Shown: positions 1 through 8,571, numbered from the stretch's first letter. The stretch: 64,000 bases of DNA from Planctobacterium sp965279005 (GCA_965279005.1 CBDIHK010000009.1:1-64000), one strand, 5' to 3'. A program made the numbers and translations. Notes: a model not told the origin generated them from the letters alone.

Positions 1-720
1 GTCTTGCGTCCAATGTGGGTAGGAATCGAAGGAGGCATTGTCCGTCAGCCTTTTAATGTTTTTACCGTCGATATCTGAGACTACAATGTCGGCATTTAAT
101 GCTTTACCTTCTTCAGCAAATACCCTGCGCCAAACTATTTTTTTGCCGTCTGGTGAAATGGATGCAAATGAATCCCGTTCAAAATATGTTGTGACCTGAG
201 TTTCCTTGCCCGCAACGACTGAACCATCGTCTTCTACAGTCAAATACATAATAAACACATCGGTATTTTTGGAGCCGGTTTCCCGATCAAAAATAAGTTT
301 GTTTTGGCCCTTAACCCATAGCGGGTGGTAATCTGGAACAGCATTAAATGTGAGTCTTTTAGTGCGTCTGCTGAAAATGTCAATAACATAGATTTCCCTG
401 TTATTGCCCATCCCCGCAGTATAAATGACTTTAGTGCCATCAGGTGACCAAGTAGCATTGCGTTTTTGCAGGTCATCAAAGGTTAGCTGGAATACGTCCC
501 TCGTCTCAACTTCCATAATAAACACCTGGTAGATATTACCTGCCCTATTAGAGTGGAATGCCAGCTTACTGCCGTCTGGAGACCAATCCGGATAGATGTC
601 CCTCAGTAATGATAACTTGGTTTTAGGTTCAATGAGTGCCTTTGCTGATGCACCATGCGAGATTGCGTTTGTTGTAAACAACAGTAGGAACAAGCACAGA
701 CTGAAAGGTGGTTTGTACAT
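1..720 (-). CDS. TolB-like PD40 beta-propeller protein, partial
   Basis: The frame is open from an ATG at 720 to the window edge (240 codons), so the gene is cut at its C-terminal side. The N-terminus reads as a signal peptide (MYKPPFSLCLFLLLFTTNA), so an exported protein is expected. After it come repeated WD40-like PD40 units with the typical core P-D-W-S-P-D-G-S-K-L-A-F and W-S-P-D-G-T-K-V-I-Y, followed by -Y-V-I-D- and -R-L-T-F/D-N strands. This is the pattern of TolB-type six-bladed propellers, which often act as periplasmic binding or scaffold modules. It lies 153 bases downstream of the LytTR regulator gene on the same strand. It could instead be a DPP-IV-like peptidase with a C-terminal catalytic domain outside the window; that cannot be decided here. 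Fold assignment is confident, function is not. Confidence 0.85.
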   Translation of the reverse strand, partial: MYKPPFSLCLFLLLFTTNAISHGASAKALIEPKTKLSLLRDIYPDWSPDGSKLAFHSNRAGNIYQVFIMEVETRDVFQLTFDDLQKRNATWSPDGTKVIYTAGMGNNREIYVIDIFSRRTKRLTFNAVPDYHPLWVKGQNKLIFDRETGSKNTDVFIMYLTVEDDGSVVAGKETQVTTYFERDSFASISPDGKKIVWRRVFAEEGKALNADIVVSDIDGKNIKRLTDNASFDSYPHWTQD

Positions 721-873
721 AGCAAAACGCAATTTTGTTGTTCTGGCGATATGAAAAAGCCCATAAAGCATGTTCGTCTCCATTTGAGGTTTGAGGATAC
801 ACTAATCCAGGTAGATAAGCGTTTACAGGCTTTTGCAGTGAATAGGCAGGTCAATGCAGTGAATGAATGTCGT

Positions 874-1587
874 TCAAATAGTTTTGCGCAAATTCTTCAT
901 TCCTGTCTTACTGATCCGCCGCACTGTCCCATCTTTAAGTACAACATCTGTTGCGGTGAATTGGGCAATAAAACTACGTTTAACCAGTGTCGAACGATGT
1001 ATTTGAATAAATTCGTCTTGTGGCAACCGATCTAATAATACTTTTAGCGGTTCGCGCAAAAGGTAGCTTTCAGCATCTGTGTAGAGCCGGGCGTAATAGT
1101 TTTCCGCTGCAACCCAGTTAATAGCCCCTGTAGGAACCATGATATTGTTGTAGCCTTTTTTAACGGTGATAACTTCCTCTTTGTCAGGTGATGGTTTTTC
1201 CTGTACCAATTTAAATGCGCCGAGCCTTCCCCAAAGCCCCCAAAGTATCACCAGGTCTATCATAAAATAGAAAATGAAAAAATAAGGATAGACGCCATAG
1301 CCGGTCTTTGGCAGGTGGTTTAAAGGACTGAAGTGGTCGCTTATCAGGAAGTACCACAGGTAATGTACGGCCAAAGCACACAACGAAACCAAAGCAATAT
1401 GGATACTATTACGTGATGTGTTAGAACGATCCATGAACACAGTGGTTAAAGCCATCAACCTAAAGCATGGATACCAAAATAGCCAAACCACACTTTGCCA
1501 TAAACAGCTCTGCAGTGCAGACACCGGGTAGCCATCCCACGTCTCTCGCCAATAAATTAACAGGCCGTTTAGTACTGAAAACGCCAC
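874..1587 (-). CDS. LytTR-family membrane transcriptional regulator
   Basis: The C-terminal ~100 residues form a LytTR DNA-binding domain: W-V-A-A-E-N-Y-Y-A-R-L-Y, then L-L-R-E-P-L-K-V-L-L-D-R-L-P and F-I-Q-I-H-R-S-T-L-V, with a final I-S-K-T-G-M-K-N-L. The N-terminal half has three to four hydrophobic segments, so this is a membrane-anchored LytTR protein without a receiver domain, a class seen in Alteromonadales and Xanthomonadales. The start is uncertain. The only standard in-frame start is GTG at 1587, which would cut into the first membrane segment, yet the frame stays open to a stop near 1700 and that stretch (DTLRQIWHAFFKSSFEAKL) looks like real protein. A rare start codon (ATT/CTG) upstream or a sequence error is possible. 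It may regulate the TolB-like gene just downstream. Confidence 0.85.
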   Translation of the reverse strand: MAFSVLNGLLIYWRETWDGYPVSALQSCLWQSVVWLFWYPCFRLMALTTVFMDRSNTSRNSIHIALVSLCALAVHYLWYFLISDHFSPLNHLPKTGYGVYPYFFIFYFMIDLVILWGLWGRLGAFKLVQEKPSPDKEEVITVKKGYNNIMVPTGAINWVAAENYYARLYTDAESYLLREPLKVLLDRLPQDEFIQIHRSTLVKRSFIAQFTATDVVLKDGTVRRISKTGMKNLRKTI

Positions 1588-1932
1588 AAGAAACAGCGTT
1601 AATTTAGCCTCGAACGAAGACTTAAAAAACGCATGCCAAATCTGCCTGAGTGTATCCTTTGATTTGCTGCTGGTATTTGGTTTGATGTGCGGTTCCTGTT
1701 AACTCTTAGTTTTTATTACTTGTTTTTATAAACTGGCGATAGGTAATTGCAAGCCGAAAAAGGTTTGATTTGCCGTCACAGAGGTCTTTGCCGCTAACTG
1801 TGGGAGTTGTAGCCAGTGAATGTACCGTTTATCCCTAAAGGCGTAATCCATGGCATAACCTAGCTCTAGGCAATGTCAGGGAATAGGGTGGTTGTTTAAG
1901 GTTGCTGCTTGATGCTATTGGGATCCAAATGA
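1588..1932. other. intergenic stretch of 345 bases
   Basis: The part from 1588 to about 1690 is an open, start-less upstream extension of the LytTR reading frame on the minus strand and may belong to that gene. The rest, up to the ankyrin gene stop at 1933, shows no open frame with a ribosome binding site and no clear hairpin with a T-tract. I recognise nothing else in it. Confidence 0.5.
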
Positions 1933-2640
1933 TCATTTCATCCTAAGCTCACCATGTGGAGGATCCAATAAGTGCCAGCCATAACCATGGTCATAATTAG
2001 TGGAGTTTCCAGGATGGATTTGGTGTTCACCAAAGCACAGCAAACGCAAAATAGCAGCCGGCCTCAGATGCCAACTTGCCCATGCTAATGGAGAATCACC
2101 TGATGCATCTCTTGTTTCTTTGTTTGCTCCTTCGCTGAGCATCAATGAGATTGTCGCTTCATCCGCAAAAGCTGCGGCCCTGTGCAGCGGCGTCTCTCCC
2201 ATACTCTTGCAATCGCGCATGAAGCTGCCCAGTTTTTGATTGGGTTTGGTCTTGGCGTTTGGGTTGGCAGCATGCGCCAATAAAAGGCTAACGATCCTGC
2301 TATAAACCGGCCTGTTTGCTTTACAAAGAGCGAGATGAAGTGGTGTTTCGCCAGTATCCTGGTCGGCAAAATTTACATCCGCACCTGATTCAATCAGGAA
2401 TTGGCAAAGCTGCCAATGGCCGTGAAAACAGGCATCGTTTAATCCAAGGTTGTGCCCTAGTGAATCTAAGCTACAGCCCCGATATACCAAGTGTTTTACG
2501 GCTGTCGTGTCACCATAGTAGGCGCACCACTGTATTAACGTTACACCCTGTTGATCATGGGCCATTGGTGAACCGCCATCCTTAAGGTAATCTAATACGC
2601 AATCCGTCCTGCCACTAATAACCATTTGAAACGCTGTCAT
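1933..2640 (-). CDS. ankyrin-repeat protein
   Basis: The 235-residue product is built almost entirely of ankyrin repeats. Diagnostic cores are G-V-T-L-I-Q-W-C-A-Y-Y-G-D, G-E-T-P-L-H-L-A-L, G-E-T-P-L-H-R-A-A-A and G-D-S-P-L-A-W-A-S-W, each followed by the second helix and a L-L-x-x-G-A-x-x-N-type turn; about five repeats fit. No signal peptide or membrane segment is visible, so a cytoplasmic protein-protein interaction module is the natural reading. ATG at 2640 is a good start and the protein begins directly with the first repeat. Isolated from its neighbours by 292 bases downstream of its stop and 184 upstream of its start, so it is probably transcribed alone. The binding partner is unknown. 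Confidence 0.9.
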   Translation of the reverse strand: MTAFQMVISGRTDCVLDYLKDGGSPMAHDQQGVTLIQWCAYYGDTTAVKHLVYRGCSLDSLGHNLGLNDACFHGHWQLCQFLIESGADVNFADQDTGETPLHLALCKANRPVYSRIVSLLLAHAANPNAKTKPNQKLGSFMRDCKSMGETPLHRAAAFADEATISLMLSEGANKETRDASGDSPLAWASWHLRPAAILRLLCFGEHQIHPGNSTNYDHGYGWHLLDPPHGELRMK

Positions 2641-2824
2641 AGAATTGTCCAGTTGCTTTCAATGATAGAAATATAACTGATTGTTTAGGCTAGCACCTTG
2701 TTAAAGATGCATGTTGATGCATTACGCAGATAGCATGCACTGTCAAAATGAGAAATTATTTAGTGTGAGGCGTTAAGTGTTAGTTGATTAGCAATACAGT
2801 CAGTTTGAGAGCCTACAAGCGTAG

Positions 2825-3298
2825 TTAATGAACTTTATTTATACAACACTGCTTGAATTTTTTGCCACTACTACAAGGGCAGGGGGCGTTTCTCGAAAGT
2901 TTAATATTACCTGAATCCGACTGCATGGCTCCGGTAGTATAAACCCAAGCACCATCCTGATATTCGAACTGCGAAATCTCGTGCATCCGGAAGACGCTAT
3001 TGCCTTCTTTGTATATGGCTGCAAATTCTACGCTACCGCCATTACCTTGTGAGGAAGACGCGATAACTTCAAGGCCTAGCCAGACCGTATTGGACGCAGA
3101 GTGTGCCAGGCTTGCTTCACTCAATGATGGCCTCTGGTGTTTGCCATAGGTGCGCCATATGTAGCCGTAGTCCTTCACACAGTAAGCGCTGAACCTCGAA
3201 CGCATCAATGCTTCTGGTGTCGGTGCAGAAGCCGCGCCACTTATAAATTTTCCACAACAATTGGCAAAGTCTTGGCTATTGCCACAGTAACAAGGCAC
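2825..3298 (-). CDS. YchJ-family SEC-C metal-binding protein
   Basis: This 157-residue protein carries a cysteine-rich SEC-C-type zinc-binding motif at both ends: C-Y-C-G-N-S-x(6)-C-C near residue 3 and A-P-C-P-C-S-S-G-K-K-F-K-Q-C-C near residue 139. The centre (P-E-A-L-M-R-S-R-F-S-A-Y and W-L-G-L-E-V) is the NTF2-like core of the UPF0225/YchJ family. The start is GTG at 3298, supported by a GGAAG seven bases upstream and a TGA codon directly before it. It lies 24 bases downstream of the SulA-like gene on the same strand, so it may be co-transcribed with it and SOS-induced. The molecular function of YchJ proteins is not established; a zinc-dependent interaction with ribosome or Sec components is only suggested by the motif. 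Confidence 0.88.
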   Translation of the reverse strand: MPCYCGNSQDFANCCGKFISGAASAPTPEALMRSRFSAYCVKDYGYIWRTYGKHQRPSLSEASLAHSASNTVWLGLEVIASSSQGNGGSVEFAAIYKEGNSVFRMHEISQFEYQDGAWVYTTGAMQSDSGNIKLSRNAPCPCSSGKKFKQCCINKVH

Positions 3299-3322
3299 TC
3301 ATACTTCCAAGCTGAACAGTAA

Positions 3323-3790
3323 TTAGTGCACTCTAGTGGAATAGTGGCTGTTATCCAATAAAATAATTAAGACTTTTGCTTCAGCACATATTTGGTTGAG
3401 CTGCATGAACTCAGCGGCATTCATATCAAGCTTTTCCAAGACCAATGCACTGCAGTGGCCAGCTTCTATAATTTTTTGTAAACACTCGAACTGGCTATGG
3501 TGTTGTTTCAGCTTAACCTGCAAGATGGGCTGTGGCGCAGACTTGATGCGGACTTGGTCATGGATGAAATAGATCCAGCGGTTCTGCTGCAGCAACTTCA
3601 AAAACAACGCTTGTAGCCGAGGAGTATCGTTGGTTTTGGCCCATACAAAGTACCTGTCGGTGTTCAACCTACTGAATTCGCTAACCAGCGCTTGCTCAGA
3701 CTCCAACCCTAATACCGGGTTATTGTCCAAAACTTGGGGTACAGAATTGTTAGAAGCAGTAGCCTGGAAATCTAAGTCGATTGCAAACAT
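3323..3790 (-). CDS. sulA: SulA-like SOS cell division inhibitor
   Basis: The 155-residue product resembles SulA in layout: a variable N-terminus, then L-F-L-K-L-L-Q-Q-N-R-W-I-Y-F-I (the RecA-like core strand with the conserved S/N-R-W), and a C-terminal half with Q-K-I-I-E-A-G-H-C-S-A-L-V-L, matching the region that follows the catalytic-like core in SulA, and a terminal L-L-D-N-S-H-Y. SulA binds FtsZ and blocks Z-ring assembly during DNA damage. The strongest support is upstream: two perfect-half-site LexA boxes (CTGT-N8-ACAG) at 3812-3827 and 3882-3897 precede the ATG at 3790. Sequence identity to enterobacterial SulA is low by eye, so the family call depends partly on this regulation. The YchJ gene follows after 24 bases. 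Confidence 0.78.
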   Translation of the reverse strand: MFAIDLDFQATASNNSVPQVLDNNPVLGLESEQALVSEFSRLNTDRYFVWAKTNDTPRLQALFLKLLQQNRWIYFIHDQVRIKSAPQPILQVKLKQHHSQFECLQKIIEAGHCSALVLEKLDMNAAEFMQLNQICAEAKVLIILLDNSHYSTRVH

Positions 3791-3811
3791 TGTTATATAC
3801 CTGTATGTTAA

Positions 3812-3827
3812 CTGTATAAATAAACAG
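3812..3827 (-). promoter_or_regulatory. LexA box upstream of sulA-like gene
   Basis: CTGTATAAATAAACAG is a 16-base match to the CTGT-N8-ACAG SOS box, with an AT-rich centre and flanking A and T as in strong boxes. Its nearer edge is 22 bases from the sulA-like start codon. A degenerate copy (CTGTATAAACGAACAT, 3832-3847) follows immediately. Confidence 0.85.
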
Positions 3828-3881
3828 TAATACTGTATAAACGAACATGCAAGAAGTTTTTGCTATTTTTTAAACAATTCG

Positions 3882-3897
3882 CTGTATGGATCAACAG
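3882..3897 (-). promoter_or_regulatory. second LexA box upstream of sulA-like gene
   Basis: CTGTATGGATCAACAG is a second perfect CTGT-N8-ACAG palindromic SOS box, 70 bases upstream of the first. Between them lies the partial box 3832-3847. Multiple boxes usually mean tight LexA repression. The site is 47 bases beyond the msrQ stop, so its most natural target is the sulA-like gene. Confidence 0.8.
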
Positions 3898-3943
3898 TGC
3901 GTGTGTTTACTGTGGTTATTTAGTTTTTGCTAACTGTTTATGG

Positions 3944-4564
3944 CTATTTTCGCCGTTTGGGACGAAGGGAAAGTTGTGGCACCAGATTTGTCCTGATTAA
4001 AAGCAGGAATGCTGCCGCTAACAGATAGATGCTAGGTTCCAGGGTAATGGTCTTTAGCGACCACAAGTAATGTAGAAGTACCAATGCACAGGCAAGGTAG
4101 ATGCCTTTGTGCAACTTAAACCAGGATTGCCCCAGCTTTACCTGGGCAAATCGCGGCGAGGTTAAAGCAAGGAATAATAGGATGACCATCGCAGCGAAAC
4201 CCACGGTAATATAGGGGCGTTTTATTATATCTTCCCACAGGGTTCCCCATGCCATTTGCAGGTCAAACGCTATATAATTGCTTAAGTGCAATGCACCATA
4301 GGCAAAGCTGTATAAGCCTAACAAGCGCCTAGTTTTCATCAGTTGCGCTTGCTTAGTTAGCTTGGTGAGCGGTGAAACACACAGGGTCAATAGCAGTAAA
4401 TTAAGGGCACCCATTCCAGTAAAATGGATAATGGCTTTCACCGGGTCAGCCCCTAGGTTGTCGGTAAACGCCCAGTAGTAATAGACACTTAGATAACCAA
4501 GGGCCGCTAAATGTATAACGGTCTTCAGCCAAAATATGTGTTTTGGCGCGATCCGGTACTTCAC
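3944..4564 (-). CDS. msrQ: MsrQ heme-binding membrane subunit of methionine sulfoxide reductase
   Basis: The 206-residue product has five to six hydrophobic segments and the ferric-reductase-like YedZ/MsrQ pattern: a H-x(n)-G start of the core (A-I-I-H-F-T-G), R-R-L-L-G-L-Y-S-F-A-Y-G-A-L-H with the heme-ligand histidine, R-P-Y-I-T-V-G-F after the third segment, and W-F-K-L-H-K-G-I-Y-L-A-C with a further conserved histidine. MsrQ passes electrons from the quinone pool or cytoplasmic flavin reductases across the inner membrane to MsrP. The gene follows msrP after 25 bases on the same strand, the usual arrangement. Length is normal for the family. Confidence 0.95.
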   Translation of the reverse strand: MKYRIAPKHIFWLKTVIHLAALGYLSVYYYWAFTDNLGADPVKAIIHFTGMGALNLLLLTLCVSPLTKLTKQAQLMKTRRLLGLYSFAYGALHLSNYIAFDLQMAWGTLWEDIIKRPYITVGFAAMVILLFLALTSPRFAQVKLGQSWFKLHKGIYLACALVLLHYLWSLKTITLEPSIYLLAAAFLLLIRTNLVPQLSLRPKRRK

Positions 4565-4589
4565 TCTTCTTTCCTTCTGTGCCCGGCAA

Positions 4590-5594
4590 TTAGTAGAATT
4601 TGGTTAAATCCATGCCTTTGTACAAGCCTGCCACTTCGGTGTAGCCGTTGAAGGGAAGGGTAGCTATCCGGTTTTGGTTTAACAAACCACCGGTGGTTAT
4701 TCGCCGCTCAGATGCTTGGGACCACCTTGGGTGGGCGACACTGGGGTTTACATTGGCGTAGAAACCATACTCTTGTGGCGCAAGTATATTCCAAGTCGTA
4801 GGTGGTTCTTTTTCTGTCAGTTCGATTTTGACTACTGACTTAATACTCTTAAAGCCGTACTTCCAAGGCACAACTAAACGCACAGGGGCACCATTTTGTG
4901 GTGGTAAAGTTTTGCCATAGACTCCAACTGACATGATTGTCAGGGGATGCATGGCTTCGTCCATTCGCAGACCCTCAACGTAAGGATAGTCTATGCCTCC
5001 GCCAACAAAACGGCTTTTTTGTCCCGGCATTTCGCTGGGGCGGTACAAAGTTTGGAATGCAACATATTTGGCAGAGCTCAATGGTTTGGCCGCTTCGATT
5101 AACTTAGACAGCGGAAAGCCTAACCAAGGAATAACCATGGACCAGGCTTCTACACAGCGCAGCCGGTAAATGCGTTCTTCAATATCAAATTTGTTTAATA
5201 GATCCTCATAACCCAACTTGATAGGCTTTTCCACTTTGCCGCCAATTTCCAGTGTCCAGGGATCAACAGTCAGCTCCTGTGCGTTTTCAACCGGATCCCC
5301 TTTGCCAGTGCCAAACTCATAGAAGTTGTTGTAGCTGGTTGCCTTTGCCTCTGGAGTGAGGGTTTCATCAGTAGAATATGCGGCATTCTTAGCATGCTCA
5401 ACAGGGGTTGTCTGGAATACGACCTCGTCCTTGCTAAACCAATTTAGCGCGTGGGCCTCACGGCTTTGTGCCAAAAGGGTGCCTGCACCCACAAAGCCCA
5501 TTCCTTTAAGAAGGGTGCGCCGGTTCATGAAAATATTTTCGTCAGTAACGTCATTGTCGGTTAACTGGTTTTGCGAGCCGATTGTTTTTGCCAT
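4590..5594 (-). CDS. msrP: MsrP periplasmic molybdopterin methionine sulfoxide reductase
   Basis: This 334-residue protein has a twin-arginine export signal (N-R-R-T-L-L-K-G at residues 24-31, then a hydrophobic stretch and A-H-A), as expected for a cofactor-loaded Tat substrate. The mature part has the sulfite-oxidase fold with the molybdenum-ligand cysteine in Y-R-L-R-C-V-E-A-W-S-M and the P-W-K-Y-G-F-K-S-I-K-S motif near the C-terminus. MsrP repairs oxidised methionines in periplasmic proteins using electrons from MsrQ, whose gene follows directly. The ATG at 5594 gives a normal N-region ahead of the Tat motif. Family and pathway are clear; the substrate range is inferred from the family. 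Confidence 0.96.
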   Translation of the reverse strand: MAKTIGSQNQLTDNDVTDENIFMNRRTLLKGMGFVGAGTLLAQSREAHALNWFSKDEVVFQTTPVEHAKNAAYSTDETLTPEAKATSYNNFYEFGTGKGDPVENAQELTVDPWTLEIGGKVEKPIKLGYEDLLNKFDIEERIYRLRCVEAWSMVIPWLGFPLSKLIEAAKPLSSAKYVAFQTLYRPSEMPGQKSRFVGGGIDYPYVEGLRMDEAMHPLTIMSVGVYGKTLPPQNGAPVRLVVPWKYGFKSIKSVVKIELTEKEPPTTWNILAPQEYGFYANVNPSVAHPRWSQASERRITTGGLLNQNRIATLPFNGYTEVAGLYKGMDLTKFY

Positions 5595-5736
5595 AGCGGA
5601 ATTTCATAAGTTGTGGTTTGTACCTTCTTATACGCAAGACAGCGGAACTCGCTTAAAAATTCCCATTGCATTATGTAAATAGGTGATTCGTTGCTGATTT
5701 AGTGGCGCGGGGTAACTAAAAGGGCTAGATTGTTTG

Positions 5737-6513
5737 TTATTGGCTGTGGATTTGTTCCAACAGGTCGGCAGCGTGTTTTAGCGAGGCGTTAATTTCTTTG
5801 GCGGTGAGGTGTGACTGTAGCTTTTTACGCGCATCTTTAGCTTCATTTACATCTTGGCAGGCTGCTAGGGAGAGCCAACAGTAGGCGTGGAACAGGCTTT
5901 TGGGCACGCCTTCTCCCTTAATGAACATTAATCCCAAGTAGAGTTGCGCCTTGGGGTGACCCTGCATGGCAGCTTTGCGCAGCCATTTGCCGCCAAGGTA
6001 GTGGTTGTTTTCGTGTTTTATATAGTGCACGCCAGTTGCAAACTGCTTGCCAGGCAATTGTTCCGGTAAGTGCCGCTTCGTTTGTTGCTTTTCGAAGCTG
6101 GCTAGCAAGCGATCAATCCTTTCTACCAAAGCCAGATCGAAGTGGTTAGCCTGCTCCCTATGTAATTCATCTGATAGTTCTTGCGCTGTTGGCTTGGCAT
6201 CTTCGAGGATTAACTGTTGTGCAGGTGCCGTCTCTACGTTATCTGTTGGTGAAGTTTCGCTACTTTGTGTGTTTTCAGTAATGGTTTGTTTGGGGGCCAA
6301 TTCAATTTCTGGTTCTATTGCGGCAGTATTGTGTTCGTCAATTTCCAGCGTTGTTTCAGTAGCTGCTGTGGTGTCTTCTATTTCTAAAACTGGGGCCTGG
6401 TTAGAAAGAGTTGGCGAAGCAGAGTTTTCCTCTTCGTCTTCCAATTCAAAAATGGGCGTTGGTGGGCCTTCTATAATCGGATCATCGCCAAGGTTGTTTT
6501 CTGGTTCTAACAC
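5737..6513 (-). CDS. Sel1-repeat protein with acidic N-terminal tail
   Basis: The 258-residue product has two parts. Residues 1-150 are low-complexity and strongly acidic (many E, D, T, P), probably disordered. Residues 160-250 hold Sel1-like repeats: G-G-K-W-L-R-K-A-A-M-Q-G-H-P-K-A-Q-L-Y-L-G, then G-E-G-V-P-K-S-L-F-H-A-Y-C-W-L-S-L-A-A. Sel1 solenoids act as protein-interaction scaffolds. The start is GTG at 6513; a TAG lies 27 bases upstream in frame and no better start exists. No signal peptide, so a cytoplasmic adaptor is likely. It sits 111 bases downstream of the dgt start region but reads on the same strand as a separate unit. Function unknown. Confidence 0.82.
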   Translation of the reverse strand: MLEPENNLGDDPIIEGPPTPIFELEDEEENSASPTLSNQAPVLEIEDTTAATETTLEIDEHNTAAIEPEIELAPKQTITENTQSSETSPTDNVETAPAQQLILEDAKPTAQELSDELHREQANHFDLALVERIDRLLASFEKQQTKRHLPEQLPGKQFATGVHYIKHENNHYLGGKWLRKAAMQGHPKAQLYLGLMFIKGEGVPKSLFHAYCWLSLAACQDVNEAKDARKKLQSHLTAKEINASLKHAADLLEQIHSQ

Positions 6514-6624
6514 GGCTATTTCGCACTTGAGCTTCTATGTAGGTTACATCTGTCATTATAGCGAAAACTTTAATAGTTGTGCGGCGCCAGGTACCCTCTA
6601 GTTGGACAGGGTAAATAATGCGCT

Positions 6625-7965
6625 CTAATAAAACTGCCCGTGGTTGAGCCCTTGGCTTTTTGGGAAAAACAAATTGGTATGCATCCGGGAAGCAAATTCG
6701 TCAGTCATGCCAGAAATGTAATCGGCAATAACCCTGAGTCCCCTATTGCTTTGCTCGGCTTCTTGCCAACGTTTTTTGGTATTTTCGGGTAATAAGCGTT
6801 CAGGATCAGAGGCAAAGGCGGTGAATAACTCCATTACCACCTGTTGCCCCTTGTATTCCAACTGTTGGATTTCTGGCTTGCGGATCACCCACTTAAATAC
6901 GAAGCGTTTAAAGCAATCCAGCGCCTTGGCGTAAGAATCCGGAAACACTGCGTTGTGCCGAAGCAAATCGTTGTCAAAACCCGCGCCACATTCTGCTATT
7001 TCTATATGGGTAATAAAGCTATTCACCAGGGCACCAATGGCATCTTTGCGCTCGTAATGGTGGCTGCTAAACAGTTTCTGGGCAAGCCCTGGCAATTGTT
7101 GTTGGAACCACTTCAAACCTGGGATAGCCATTACCGGCCCAAGCAGCTCTTGTTCGAAAGCTTGTTGACGGACAATGCCCATGACAATGGCATCTTCTAG
7201 ATCATGGATGCTGTAGGCAATATCATCCGCCAGCTCCATAATCGAACAGTCGAAGGATTTAAAGCGCGTTTTACCGTGTTTTTCGGGGCTAGCACCTGCT
7301 ACGTAGCTACAAAACAATTCCTTGTCCCTGTCGCTAAATACCTCTAACAGCCAGTTAAATGCGTTTTCATCGTCTTTGTACAGGCCTTTGGGAGGATGCC
7401 AGTTACCCGCTTTGACAGCGCGATGATCCAAGGTGGGTGAAGCTAGCTGGCTGGCCGATAGATTTTCGATAGTGTTGGGATATTTAACTAGGCCTAGGAT
7501 AGTCCGGCGGCTCAGATCCATGCCATGGGCAGCAGTGTAGGGTTCTAATCGGGTGATGATGCGAAATGTCTGGCCATTGCCTTCAAAGCCTCCGTGACCA
7601 TGCATCATATAATGCAGCGCAATTTCGCCTCCATGGCCAAATGGGGGATGTCCAATATCATGGGCTAGGCACAATGCTTCTATTAATACTGAATCCAAGC
7701 CCAATGTGTCCGTAAGTTCTGGGTATTTTTGTGCCAGTTGCGCAGCGATCCCCTGTCCAATCTGTGAGGCTTCGAGGGAATGGGTCAAACGGGTGCGGTA
7801 AAAGTCACCAATACCCACACCTAATACTTGGGTTTTGGATTGTAAACGCCTGAATGCGGCGGAATGCAATATCCTTGCTTTATCACGCTGGTAGGAAGAT
7901 CTGTGGTCGCCGTTACGGCGAACATCATTGTTAAACCGACGTTGTTGCCATATTGCTTCCGGCAT
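6625..7965 (-). CDS. dgt: dGTP triphosphohydrolase (dGTPase)
   Basis: The 446-residue HD-superfamily enzyme shows the full dGTPase signature: R-R-N-G-D-H-R-S-S-Y-Q-R-D near the N-terminus, L-Q-S-K-T-Q-V and R-T-R-L-T-H-S-L-E, and the metal-binding A-H-D-I-G-H-P-P-F-G-H-G-G-E. Family members cleave dGTP (and other dNTPs) to the nucleoside and triphosphate, lowering dNTP pools; several of the ~440-residue gammaproteobacterial type restrict phage replication. It follows yfbR after six bases, so alaA-yfbR-dgt form one operon and two consecutive genes act on deoxynucleotides. ATG at 7965 is the natural start. Which dNTP is preferred cannot be read from the sequence. Confidence 0.95.
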   Translation of the reverse strand: MPEAIWQQRRFNNDVRRNGDHRSSYQRDKARILHSAAFRRLQSKTQVLGVGIGDFYRTRLTHSLEASQIGQGIAAQLAQKYPELTDTLGLDSVLIEALCLAHDIGHPPFGHGGEIALHYMMHGHGGFEGNGQTFRIITRLEPYTAAHGMDLSRRTILGLVKYPNTIENLSASQLASPTLDHRAVKAGNWHPPKGLYKDDENAFNWLLEVFSDRDKELFCSYVAGASPEKHGKTRFKSFDCSIMELADDIAYSIHDLEDAIVMGIVRQQAFEQELLGPVMAIPGLKWFQQQLPGLAQKLFSSHHYERKDAIGALVNSFITHIEIAECGAGFDNDLLRHNAVFPDSYAKALDCFKRFVFKWVIRKPEIQQLEYKGQQVVMELFTAFASDPERLLPENTKKRWQEAEQSNRGLRVIADYISGMTDEFASRMHTNLFFPKSQGLNHGQFY

Positions 7966-7971
7966 GGTGTT

Positions 7972-8571
7972 TTATTCCAAGGTGATTTCGTCCAGGCTCA
8001 GGTTAAAACTGGGCACGTATTTTTCGAGGAAGTAGGCGACTTCCGGTGAATTATAGTCTTCCAGCGTTTTGTCCATACGCTTTTTGGCAAGGTTAAACTC
8101 TTGGTTGCCCGCTGACAGTTCTTCAAGCGTTTTTAAGTAAGCGCAAATAACATCTGCCGCCTTGACTAAAAACGCTTCTTGCTCCGTGTGGTAATGTTGG
8201 TCAATCAGTTGGGCATAATCTTCCCTGAATTCTTCTGGCGCCATGTCCACCAGTTTTTTCTCGGCAATCTTTTCGATCTTTTTGTATTCATTTTTAATGG
8301 CGTTATTGAAGTATTTGACCGGGTTCGGCAAGTCACCGGTCAATACTTCCGATACGTCGTGGAACATAGCGATAGTCGCCACCCGGTATGGGTCTACATC
8401 GCCATCAAAAAAGCGGTTTTTGATCAGCGCTAGTGCGTGCGCCACCATGGCTACCTGTAAGCTGTGCTCTTGCACATTTTCTGTGTGGACATTGCGCATT
8501 AGCGGCCAGCGCTGGATCAGTTTCATCCTGGCCAAATGGGCAAAAAAATGACTTTGGGAATTGTGGCTCAT
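7972..8571 (-). CDS. yfbR: 5'-deoxynucleotidase YfbR
   Basis: This 199-residue HD-domain protein matches YfbR in length and motifs: R-W-P-L-M-R-N near residue 20, N-V-Q-E-H-S-L-Q-V with the first metal histidine, and A-M-F-H-D-V-S-E-V-L-T-G-D-L-P with the HD pair. YfbR removes the phosphate from deoxyribonucleoside 5'-monophosphates, feeding pyrimidine and purine salvage. It begins three bases after the alaA stop and is followed six bases later by dgt, so the genes are co-transcribed; the alaA-yfbR pairing is also known from enterobacteria. Confidence 0.96.
   Translation of the reverse strand: MSHNSQSHFFAHLARMKLIQRWPLMRNVHTENVQEHSLQVAMVAHALALIKNRFFDGDVDPYRVATIAMFHDVSEVLTGDLPNPVKYFNNAIKNEYKKIEKIAEKKLVDMAPEEFREDYAQLIDQHYHTEQEAFLVKAADVICAYLKTLEELSAGNQEFNLAKKRMDKTLEDYNSPEVAYFLEKYVPSFNLSLDEITLE

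Noticed and set aside
6047..6601. 184-codon plus-strand open frame
   Set aside because: Antisense to the Sel1-repeat gene; Ser/Cys-rich composition comes from its acidic low-complexity region.
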